From: Apostichopus japonicus
Taxonomy: Eukaryota > Echinodermata > Holothuroidea > Aspidochirotida > Stichopodidae
Assembly: GCF_037975245.1 (NCBI RefSeq)
Contig: NC_092562.1
Location: 30,640,054 to 30,704,053, forward strand
Reading direction: 5' to 3'
DNA: 64,000 nucleotides
A program made the position numbers and the translations under genes. Each line of letters opens with the position of its first letter. Position 1 is the stretch's first letter. The notes below the pieces were generated by a model that did not search any database, was not told the origin of the DNA, and was given only the letters and a program-made list of their open reading frames with translations. Shown here piece by piece: positions 11,626 to 22,338 of the stretch.

Positions 11626-13031
11626 CAGTGTTCTCCGCTTGTCACTTTTTTGTCCGGGTGCTGCTGTCAGTACTAACTAAGCGGAGCGCCACTATTGGTT
11701 GGCGCGTAGCGTACAAAAAAATTTAGTCAAAAATGTCGCCCAGATTGCAGGAAATGACACTTTTCAGGCATTTATAAATTGCATAAATTTTGTTATATTG
11801 AGATTCCATGTTTCACAAGTTTACACTTTTTACAATTTTTTTTCAGTAAAAACACTTTGTAGGAGAAAGCTGCCAACACCTGACATTACTTTATTAAATC
11901 TGATGTATTAATTTTGAACAGGTTTAGGCCTAATGTGACCTTTGAAATAGCCCCTGGAATGCTGGAAACCATGGATCCCTTTACTTGTCAAAATTAATGG
12001 TTGTTCACAGGTTGGCAGATGTTGTTTGTCTTTCAATTATATAATATATTTCTGCTTAAAATTTAATCAATTACGTGATTGGCCAGGATAATACTGATAA
12101 TGACGTCATAAGTTATGACACACGTGGCTGAAATCATATGTAAATAATGCCATCCAGTCAGTGATCAGTTTACAATTTACGATAAATTTAGTGTTTGATT
12201 ATTTGGCATCATTTAAGATCTTAGATAGGGTAAAATGTCAAAAGCATTTCATCGTTTGAATTTCTGCTTTACTGCATGTAATGTTAGATGCTCAAATTCT
12301 GTAGCCTACGTGTGCCACTGTAATATGTTTTTTTTTTTTAAATTTTAGTTTAAGCGTTGAATGTTTGTTAACTTATAATAACATTGTTAGAAAAATGCAC
12401 ACTTATCTTACAATCGGAAAGATCATACTCTAAACAACTTGTTTGTTAAATTGAATATACAATGGCTTTTTTAGAGAATGTTGAACAGGATTTAAATGGC
12501 GATGTTTTCATGTGTAACGTCAAGTAACGTTAAGAGTTAAAACAGAACATATAGTGTATCTGCATATAGCGAGTGATTTAAGCCAACAAACATTTAACGT
12601 TCCACATAAAATGTTGGTCTCTGCGTGTGATTGTATTCCTAGAACGAGATTACACGAAGCCATGAGGAGCATATAACCCTTAACCGCCGAAAAAATGCAT
12701 ATCTCCTTCCGTTTTGGAGTTATAGGTGTTTTTGTCCAACAATTCTCTGTTAATACTTTCCTTTATGTTCACATTCATGTAGCAGAAAATTATAATCGCG
12801 GAACTGGTATTTACATTGCGGACCGCGGAAAATCACGGATTTGGAAATTCGTGCACATAATTCGTGAAGAAAAAATCGGAATCGGGCCGATGATGAAAAA
12901 AATAATCGGTATTATCCGATATTGCATAATCGTTTGACCACTACATAAGTGCATGCCATAGATCAACCATTCTGATTCGTTACTTACCGCGATTCTCTAT
13001 CACGTCCGAAAGTATTGCGCTAAAATTGAAC

Positions 13032-13130
<99 letters not shown>

Positions 13131-14004
13131 TGCTATACACAATTTCGCGAACGATGATATTTGGTCTCGCTAAGCGTTAACAGCCATTGTTTGTTGTTAT
13201 ACATAATTTAGCACGCGATATGTGGTTCACAAATCGTTACAACACATCACTACCACGTGCATTTATAAGAATAACGTTAATGCACAAAGTAGGGGGCGCT
13301 GCTATATGCAGTGTGAATATATTTTGATTGCTGTCGATGTTGATCCAAAATTTTGTAATGTATCATTCCTTTTTTCAAACGGAGTTACCACTTGATAAGA
13401 GTGAGCTTGCCCGGTCGTTTTTTAACTTGCCCGGGCAATCGGGCAGTCGTTAATGTCGAGCCCTGCAAAATGCCGTACCGTACGACAACATCAATATAAC
13501 ACCTGACGCAAATGAGTTTTTGACGTCATAAGTTTGCTGGCCAATCACGCAATTTGTCATCAATTTGTAAAATATGTACCTTCAAAATGTAGATTGCAAA
13601 GTATATCCATTCAATTAATTATTTTTATGTTATTACTTTTTTAAATGTGTTTTAAATGTTACTAGTAACAAGTAAAAGAAGACTTAACAGAACTGTATAA
13701 GAACACTTAAAATATGGAAAATGTATACACTTGTATTTGAAAGTGATTTATACAGGTGAGCTGGACGGGGCTGATATCGGATGGTCTGGATCGGCAAGTT
13801 TGGATAATTTTGCCGATACCGATATTCCGCCGTTAACGGCAATATATTTTGCAACACTTTGGAAAATTTTCCCAAATAGTAAATGCAATGGTTTCGTACG
13901 GGCGGCCGAATAATTTGTCCGGGCGGTAACTTTTTGTCCGGGCGCTGACGCACCTTTTCAGATTGTGTCCGGGCGCGGCGCCCGGATACTAGTGGAGAAC
14001 ACTG
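11626..14004. mobile_element. hAT-like non-autonomous element, about 2.4 kb
   Basis: The left end reads CAGTGTTCTCCGC and the right end, inverted, CAGTGTTCTCCACTAG. Subterminal TTGTCCGGGCG-type repeats occur at both ends, and related TTGCCCGG motifs near 13410-13440. A further inverted pair containing GTGATTGGCCAG and GACGTCATAAGTT lies at about 12075-12115 and 13525-13555. The CAGTG..TTCTCC ends resemble hAT termini. No 8-bp duplication is exact; only AGGTG is shared by the flanks. No transposase frame is present. It sits in the last intron of the BEN-like gene. Confidence 0.65.
13038..13125. repeat. (TA)n microsatellite
   Basis: Uninterrupted TA tract inside the hAT-like element. Confidence 0.95.
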
Positions 14005-14236
14005 CAGGTGTAATGGCCCGTGTCATTGTTTATCAAAAACATGGGAATACAAATGTAGTTTTTGTCGGACCCCAGCAATCACCTGTAAAAAAACATTAAC
14101 TAATCTGAATATTTTTGCCTCAATTATATGTTAATTGAAATTAATATGACTTTCAGTGATTACTAATAAAATTAGAGCCACCTAGCCATAAATCCCTTCC
14201 ATGTAATCATGGATAAACAACACAAATCAAACTCAC

Positions 14237-14433
14237 TTGTTATGGCATCTATCTTCCCATTGTGCAACTACTGTACTTCTTATTATCACTGTGGGGTGAT
14301 TTGCCAGTTAAGGAGGATATCGCCATGTCCTCCCTGGTAAAAAGTGTTCTCATCAAGTTGCAAATGAGTTTTTTTCATTTTTGGCCTGCAGAGCTCTGTG
14401 TCGGATCTCCTGTGGAATTTTGAAGGCTTCTAG
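14237..14433 (-). CDS. BEN-like gene, core-domain exon (frame broken)
   Basis: Acceptor CTTTGCAG and donor GTGAGT. It begins LEAFKIPQEIRHRALQAKN in one frame. The BEN-like LMRTLFTREDMA lies in another frame after an A7 run, and NGKIDAIT in a third. At least two indels separate these. Confidence 0.5.
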
Positions 14434-15458
14434 CTGCAAAGACAAATGATAAATGTGTTTAGAGCAGCTCTGAAACCAGGAAGCCAAAAAAGGCAGATAT
14501 TGATGGCCCATTTCCAAGTTTAGTAACAACTTTTTTTTACTGGCAAAGCATTTATATTCATGAGAAACAGCACTAAAAGCAATAAGGATCATCTACCCAA
14601 TATATGCACAACCTATATGTACCAGGTATGAATGCAATGTGGCACTGTTGAGAAAAAGTGGTAACATTAAGCTTGGCATCATACACACATACATGTTGTG
14701 ACAGCATAGATTTCTTGAACCTTCGGCAAGGAATCTAAAATCTGTTTCCGCCTATCAGTTTTCCTGCCAGAAAAGTTGTAAAAAGGGGAGGGGGATTGGC
14801 TACCACCGAGATATGATGCTGAAATCATCATCAATGATACATCATTAGTGAGGTATGACTTTAACAGCATGGGTGGGAGGAGGGGGGGGGGACCTATACT
14901 AGCTAGTACCATTGTGGCTTATACAGTCTACGTTATGTTCATACCGTCAACGTATCGTCACAGGAAGGTAAAGATGTACTATGTCCAAAATTGCCATTTT
15001 GAGATAATTGCATTTAATAATTTTAATCGTGTATAAAATATGCTCAACTTGCTAAAATATTTAATTTAAGGTTGCATTATTGTCAAAATTGTAGATTTTG
15101 ACCGCTATATGAGAAAATTAAGGGGGGCCTGAAATGAACGTTTATATTCCACAAATATGACATACATTTGTTTTTGGAAATAAAATAAAAAACCTATGTC
15201 CAGGACATAGGACAGTTTATCTTTCCCTAACATGGACATACTAACTAGAACAGTTTATCATTCCACATAGGAAAATATTTGGAAAATATAAGGTACCTTA
15301 TCATGTTGAAGAACGTTTTCCCATCAAAAAGTCAATTTAGCCAAAAATGGATTTAGGACACCTTTACTTTTCCTGCAATAATATGTACCAAGTATGAACC
15401 TAATCGAACAGGAGGGGGGGGGGGGGGTTACCACCGAGAATGATACATTAGTACACAC

Positions 15459-15592
15459 CTCATTGCCCTCAAATAAGTCAGCATTAAAACTGTTTTCAGT
15501 TGTTGGGCTGTCTGGGGTTGGAAATGCTTCCCTGCTTGGTATTGAGGGCGAAACTGGACACCCGTCTAACCTTGCAATGGCTGCAGGGAATC
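15459..15592 (-). CDS. BEN-like gene, linker exon
   Basis: Open between acceptor TTATTAG and donor GTGTGT. It reads FPAAIARLDGCPVSPS then a Ser/Pro/Asn-rich stretch. Its end phase matches the next exon at 14433. Confidence 0.45.
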
Positions 15593-15729
15593 CTAATAAG
15601 TGAAGAATGATAAAATAATTCAAATTAAATAAATATGAACAGTCCTTTATATCTTTAATCATTGTTAAAGAAGTAGTGTGTTCCTTTGAATGAGACACGT
15701 ACAAACCTACAGAACCCATGAAATGACCA

Positions 15730-15731
<2 letters not shown>

Positions 15732-15803
<72 letters not shown>
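15732..15803. repeat. (TA)n microsatellite
   Basis: Uninterrupted TA tract in an intron of the BEN-like gene, followed by GAGAGAG. Confidence 0.95.
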
Positions 15804-15811
<8 letters not shown>

Positions 15812-17466
15812 ATTAAATAATACACTAATTGGTCCAACTCCCATCGCCATATCTTTACATCAGAAACCAGTGATAAATAAAAGAGGAGACATCCAGGTTG
15901 AGCTGACCTAGACCCATTAAAAATTCTAAGCCATCGCTACTATAACAATCCATGGGTTTGGAATGTCAGGCTACCTGCATGGGTTCTTTGTATTAGAAGA
16001 GTAGTAGTACTTGAATATCATTGAATCTATACAAACTGATCACAGAAATGATTTTTTTTACTAGAATAGACCCAAAATTGAGAAACAGACAAGATATGGA
16101 GAGTTTAAAAGTAAAAAAAATATAATTCCGAAATATACTGTCCATAATCCATACAGTGCACTTACTCCCCGCTGCCTACTGTGTGTATAGTATGACAGAC
16201 GAACCATGTGAACAGATACGAGAGTGTGATATAGATCCTAACCATCGTCACTATATATTATTTGATTGTAGAATGATTTTGATTGAGTTTCAATGCGAGT
16301 ATTAAATTACGTCTTACTAAAGACTAAGGTTAAACAATTTCAACTGATTTGCACGAGCTCTTCTAAGAAATGTTCATAATATAACCAATTTACGTGGCAA
16401 CCTCATTTCTGTGCGGGTTGTATATATAGTGAACCTACTGTACACGAAAGTATACATACATTAAACATATCTACATATTGCGAGTACCTTATGTTCGGTG
16501 TTACGCTAAATATATTTGACTGTTGCGCTGTCTGTCAGGGGCCAGGGAGTATTAATTGCGACAGCCTAACAGCGATCGTGGGAAGTTGAACTGATTTCGC
16601 CCAGCTAGCAATTTTGTCTTTTTGGCGTCGTCCATTTATTTGAGCTAAATATTGACAGGGTCAAACATGAAACATATTTTTTATCTACGTGTGCAGCGGA
16701 CTTCAATGACATTGATATTTGAAACAAATTGAAACGCATTTATACATTTTCTTTGTGGAAATTCAACCCCAGTTACTAACTGAAAACACAAGAATGCCAC
16801 ATAGGTCACTGTGGGGCCCCAAGGGATATGATGTTTAGCGATGTTTTCTCATGATCCGTTGCTGAGATATGGGAATATTTAAATTAATTGGTTATTTATT
16901 CAGCAGGAAAACTCACTAAATTGCCTGTTTTCTTTTATAATTGGAAGCCTTGTAGTTTTATTTTAGAAAATAATGTAGGTCAACTGTAGCAACACACGCT
17001 GTTGTTGGTATACTTATACACGGATGGTCACATCACTTTACTATAAAGACTGCCAAAAATAATTATAAACAATAATGAAAAACAAAGGTAATTTAATTAA
17101 TGAGTGTTCCTTTTGTTACATCATAGTCGATTGTGCTGCGATAATCTTTTCTTTTTTCAACTAATAAAATATTTCTCAACAATGGATAAAAAAATATTAT
17201 GATAGGAGTTGGACCAATGACTATATTTTATCATTCTCTATCACATATATTTTTGGAATTGGTTATTTCATGAGCTCTTTAACATCAGCTAATATGAAAC
17301 TGGATACAAATATATACTATCATTACTGAAAACCCCTATTAAATAGGAACTAACAATAATCATTCTTGCATTGTCTCCAGAAGATTTTCGGTAGCTAGAG
17401 TGAAATGACATCACAAATATTACCAAAAGCACCAGACTATTTTCAATGAAAATATTCAAAATCTGA
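15804..17466. other. Intronic stretch, nothing recognised
   Basis: AT-rich intron sequence of the BEN-like gene. I see no further exon with a convincing frame. Confidence 0.4.
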
Positions 17467-17935
17467 CTATAACATGATTGCTGCTAACTGAGCATAAACC
17501 CTGATCAATTCATCTGGCTGCAGTCTGGCTGGTGGTCGCTGTTGTGGCGAGGCCTGTGCTGCTGGTTGGTGTTGTGGTGGTTTATCTGCTGGGGCTGGTG
17601 GCTTCTGGGATGGGGTTGGTGGTTTTTGTGCTGGAGCTGGTGAACCATGTGCTGGGGCTGATGGCTTCTTGTGAAGAACTGGTAGTTTATGTTGTGGTGA
17701 AGCCTGTTTTGGGGTTGGAAGTTTGTGTGCTGGTGGTGGGGATGGTGGCTTCTGTGGTGGGGTCTGTGCCTGGGCTGGTGGTTGGTGGTTGGTGGATAAC
17801 TTCATCCTCTACAAAGTTAACCAGCTCAAACTCGTCATCCTGACCCAAATCCAGGGTGTTGTCCCTCTGCTGCAGAAGCTGGGCAATGATGTCATGTCCT
17901 GCAGCAGACTTTGCTTTCTTTGTTGCATCATTTTT
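17467..17935 (-). CDS. BEN-like gene, acidic then proline-rich exon (frame uncertain)
   Basis: Follows TTCTGCAG in reverse. It starts KNDATKKAKSAAGHDIIAQL and becomes acidic (QDDEFELVNFVEDE). From about 17800 the frame with PPxPxxK-type repeats and the ending LQPDELIRVYAQ looks more protein-like than the starting frame, implying an indel or an unseen splice. Confidence 0.4.
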
Positions 17936-18475
17936 CTGCAAGGTACAATAATAATTGAAATAATAAATGGTTGATCCCTTTGAATTGAATGCCATGTCCT
18001 CTTAGAGTTTGATGGCAATGCTAAAATTAAACTACATTGACCAAAAATCGTCGCGTAGATTACAGGTACACCGCCATTAAATACTTTTGCATTAAATACG
18101 GCTTTTCCTTTTAGTATTACATACTGCCTGACAGTTTAATCAGGCGCATTGCAAGCAGCGGTCATTCGCTGCCAAATTTAGCTTTCAGCTAGGGCAGGCA
18201 ATTCGCCCTATTTGTATAAACGTAATATAGAGTATTTTATGATATAGAATTAATTAGGGACCAGTTAGTGACGGGACGACAGGAGATCGAAGGAAATTTA
18301 TTTTAGGAAGTAATTAGTACTGTGTACCTACCACTACAATTCCTATAGGCCTAACTCCTGTTATGTATTTTAACCTATATAAATATCTCATCATCTTGGT
18401 AATACCAACAAGCAAACCTTGCTTGTTTGCAAAAGGCACAGCCAAACAAGTATTCTACAACAATTGTTTACTTAC

Positions 18476-18662
18476 AGGCTTTTTTGAGGAAGAGGCCGAT
18501 TGGGATGAGAGCATTGTCTGATCGGTCTGAATTAAGCTCCTCAAGGAAGTCGGGATTTCCTCTTATGAACTCTATGACCTCTTCCTTGCAAGGACTGAGA
18601 GTTTATTGAGGCATCTGGTACTGGATGTATCTCCTTTAATTTCACTTCCATCTCTTCGAAAG
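18476..18662 (-). CDS. BEN-like gene, upstream exon (frame uncertain)
   Basis: Acceptor CTCTAG and donor GTAAGT. One frame gives FEEMEVKLKEIHPVPDAS; another continues as KEEVIEFIRGNPDFLEELN. An ATG near 18514 would open the frame that joins the next exon in phase. Confidence 0.35.
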
Positions 18663-20274
18663 CTAGAGATTTTTTTTGAAAAGAAAAAGCAGGATTGTGA
18701 GCGGATTATATTACCAACATATCTTACATCCCTATACACACATTTACATTACAAGGACTACAATTAAGAGAATTATTGTCTTATATTGACAGTCTTGTCA
18801 TTCATTCAGTATTTCACGAAACCAAAGATACTTGTCACTTGATCGCGTGAAAGCGCTGCTGACAAACAGAGTGATCGACTCAAGGTACAACTCGTTACAG
18901 TTCTGCCTAACAAGGGAAACATTTTTAGAAAATGCTATTTAGGCTAGGCCCTATATTACTATAGTAAGGTGCTTAAAATATCAGGTTTGACTTGAAAATT
19001 TTAGCATATGTTAGAAAAGATCCATTGAATTATTACAAGCCAGTTCATGAGAAAAATGGGAAAACATTAAGTGATCAACCCAAGCCCACGGTACCCCACA
19101 TGTAGGCCTGGCTAGTAGTAGGCTAGTACTACTATAGGCTATAATTGGTCGTTTCGCCCCATTGTCGTTTCGCCCCAAAGTACCTACAAGTTCGACCCAA
19201 AATTTTAACAAAGGAAAACACATTTTGATGGTTTTCGCCAACCACAGTAATTGCATTGCCCCAAACAAATGAAAATTTACGTAGCCTAGGCTAGGTTAGG
19301 CCCCCCCCCCAAAAAAAAAATTCAGGTCCGAGCTATTTGGTAAAAAGGAACTTGGAGGCGGGGCGTTTTTATTCACAGTGATTTGTATTGGGGCGAGTTT
19401 GTCATTAATTTGTTGAGGCTTATAGGCCCTATGTAAGACTAAGACAATGTTCAATATCAGTGCAAGGACAGTTACTGTAAATACTGTAGACTATAGGCCT
19501 AGGGTTACTGTTAGTGTTAGATCTATATAGGCTAGGCCTTAGCCTAGCCTGGGCCTGAGAAGAAGTCATTGTTTTTGCGTAGGCTAGGCCTATTCAAACA
19601 TAGGCTAAGTTATAGTAGAACCTATAAGTACAGTAACTAGTCTGTAGGGTAAGCCTCGCCTACGTTGGACAAAGGAAGAGCCTAACTTAATAAACAAGGA
19701 AATAATTAGCACATAGGCCTAGTCTAGGACTTGGCCTTTCATTGCATCGCTGTCCGAGAAATCCCTAGGCCTAGACCCTAGGCCCGTACTGGCTACGCAG
19801 AGACAATTATATACTTGACTACCTAGCCTATACCGTAATAAACTAATATTAACAACAACATATAAACATCAAATTATGAAAGCCATAGTTATGAACATTA
19901 TCTGATCATTATACGTACTACCGATATGAATAATTGTAGCGGGCAGTAATTGGTGTTGTATCTCCCAGACACTTTGCTTCCCACGACGTTGTCGTCAGTA
20001 GTTCCCAAGACATCTTTCTGCGATAAGATTGAGATTCCTCGGCACTTTCCCCACTGCACGAGAACATGTGTCATTCTTAACTCGTCTTAATTGATGTACA
20101 TGTATTTAAAATAATGAAAACATAGGTTATTTAGGGCCAATTTTATCGAGCTAGAATAGTTACGCGTGATCCACAATACGGATGCTAAATTCGTAGTGAC
20201 CGTACGTACGTAGTGCGGTTGCCTAATTAACGGAATTGAAAACGGCGCCAAATTTTGAGATACCACTTTTTTAG
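18663..20274. other. Gene-free, rich in TAGGCCTA-like palindromes
   Basis: No exon recognised. From about 19080 to 19810 the sequence is dense in TAGGCCTA, AGGCTAGGCC and CCTAGCC, and near 19150-19190 it repeats GTCGTTTCGCCCCA twice. The 5' exons of the BEN-like gene may lie here, but I cannot place them. Confidence 0.45.
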
Positions 20275-20662
20275 CACTGAAAACTTAAATTGGTCTACCG
20301 ACTAACCTAACGTTAGTCCATTTGGTGCCTCTACCGACTAACATAGCTCTAGTCAGTTGCTACCGACTAATTTATTCCTTTGTCGGTTGGATTTCGTAGT
20401 CGGTCATCTTAGTCCGTCAGCTTAGTCGATCAACAATATCTTAGTCGGTAAATGTATAGTAGTCATTTACATTAGTTGGTGACATTAGTCGGTGTTTACC
20501 GACTAATTTATATAAGCCACCGACTAGTTTATAGCAGGTTTTACATTAGTCAGGATGGTGCCTCTCCCGACTAACCTTTCTTAGTCTGTATCGATTGACA
20601 AGTTGCACTGACTAGAGTCACTGAAAGAATTAAACCCGACTAGTTTCACTGACTAGAACCAC
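20275..20662. repeat. Left terminal and subterminal repeats of the CACTA-like element
   Basis: Begins CACTGAAAACTTAAATTGG. At least a dozen ACCGACTAA/TTAGTCGGT motifs in both orientations follow (first copies at 20297 and 20333), drifting to CACTGACTAG near 20620-20660. These would be candidate transposase or accessory-protein binding sites. Confidence 0.8.
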
Positions 20663-22047
20663 TGAGAGAAAAGATAGTAGAAAAAACACAAATAATGTGT
20701 ACGTTGGCAATGTTTATTTCTGATACAACTTTTGATTTCTACAAAAGCTGGCGATCATAGAGGTTGAAAACGATACAGTAGTAAGGCAGGCAAGGCAGCA
20801 TTAATCACTAACTTTAATTACTTTATTTGACTTAAGAAATACTTATGTTTGGCAAGGCTGTGTTTAGCATGTTTGTATGTATGTATATGACAATGAATAT
20901 AAGGAGAAAACAATATGTGTATTAACATTTGAAAGAATTGGTAGGAATACCTTGGTTTAAATATCTTCACTTCAATAAATAAAAAAATAATAAAATGAAT
21001 GACTTATAATGTATTTGGCTTAAGAAACACTTATGTTTGGCAAGGCAGCACCGACAGCATCAATGACTATGACAAAGAATGTAAGAAAGGACTTGCTTCG
21101 AATATCTTGGTTCAAATATCTACATAAGGAAAAAAAAGAATGTCTGTCTAACAAATATAAAAAAAAAAGTTAACATAATAAACAAGTTCTCAACAATGCT
21201 ACTAATAAATAGAAAAATGTGAGGGTGGAAAAAAATGTTTGTTTCAAAACTATTAGGAACTTTGATGCAAGGATTAAATTTTGGAAGCAAGCCCATAGCT
21301 GGCTACGTAATCACAACCTCGGAAACTGAAAATAGGAAACTGAAGTTGCCTATGTTTCCATAATATTATCACTTATCAACAAGGGTGTAACAAAAGAGTT
21401 TGGGGGGGGGGGGGATTTCCAGACAGAGTCCCAACAATTTAATGAAAGATGGCAAAAATAAGGGGCAGGACCATCCATTTTCCTTTTTACCATTATCCAT
21501 TCCCTTATCCATTTGCCGACATATGTCAAACTTGCCAACAAACACAGTTGGGGAGTATGGCACCCCCCCCCCTCCACCCTGGCTATGCTCCTGTTCATAA
21601 CTTGACTGACTGCCAACTGAACATAAACTGATGCAAACAAACTCTTATCCTAAACCTAATCGATTGAAAATTATGTTTTGAAGGATATATGGAATATTAA
21701 ATTGAGTATCTGACAGCTGATATGAAAAGGACCGTATCAGCTTCGTAAAGTAAAGTTAGGTATGTTAACATTACAATAGAGAATGACCAGTTCCACCAAC
21801 AATTTTCATTTTGTCAATTTTCTCAGACCTTTCTTGTGACATTTGCAAGGAATTTTTTTTATGGAATTGTGAACATGTTACCCAAGAAATTACTAACTTT
21901 TTTTCCACCACTGGCTAATGGCAACCAGAAATAGAACTACCCCTTTGATAGTAGAAAAAGCAAAACACTCTTATTGGAATCTTCACTTAAGATGTCACAT
22001 CAGGAAGGTTGTGCTAGGGTGTAAGGACATGCACAGGTATATTGAAG
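20663..22047. other. Element interior downstream of the spliced gene
   Basis: No exon seen. A 35-40 bp direct repeat containing CTTAAGAAAYACTTATGTTTGGCAAGG in two pieces occurs near 20828 and 21015. Around 21400-21580 there is a G-run/C-run bounded segment of the kind found in small insertions. Part of this may be 3' untranslated sequence. Confidence 0.45.
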
Positions 22048-22338
22048 TCACTTACATTGTTGGGAAAAGTTGGCCAGTTTATTTGTTAAAGAAATGATAG
22101 ATCTAGGTACTGGCACTCCATCATAAATATTAAGGATTACCCTCTGTATGAAACACAGACTTTTGGAGATGGAGGAAGGGTAAAAAAAGTTGAAAACATA
22201 AAAAGAGGAAATCCAGCATGCGATGGCCTTCATAACATTGTCAGTAGAGTTGATCACCATACCGTCTGCCATCAACTTAAAGGATGTGGTTATCCCAGGA
22301 GTGTCTCCATCCATCTTGATGTATACTGGATTACTAGT
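22048..22338 (-). CDS. Partner gene terminal exon
   Basis: Acceptor TTTGCAG; 96 codons and a stop. It reads TSNPVYIKMDGDTPGI, then CWISSFYVFNFFYPSS and VPVPRSIISLTNKLANF. Confidence 0.72.
   Translation of the reverse strand, partial: TSNPVYIKMDGDTPGITTSFKLMADGMVINSTDNVMKAIACWISSFYVFNFFYPSSISKSLCFIQRVILNIYDGVPVPRSIISLTNKLANFSQQCK

Larger units (their letters stand above)
10604..18662 (-). pseudogene. BEN-domain-like gene with frame breaks
   Basis: At least five exon-like segments share strand and splice signals: 18476-18662, 17467-17935, 15459-15592, 14237-14433 and 10604-10710. The last two contain a segment resembling a BEN domain (known family: DNA/protein-binding, chromatin-associated): LMRTLFTREDMA, SLTGKS, NGKIDAIT, then LVMKKYP in the terminal exon. 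The phases of the 15.5-, 14.4- and 10.7-kb exons fit. However, the BEN exon needs frame changes at an A7 run and again near TTGCACAATGG. The two upstream exons also switch frame, between acidic and proline-rich frames. So this is either a decaying copy or a gene hit by assembly indels. The start codon is not identified. Confidence 0.5.

Noticed and set aside
17532..17974. Plus-strand Val/Gly-rich proteins
   Set aside because: They are the complement of the proline-rich minus-strand exon, which has splice signals and a better amino-acid pattern.
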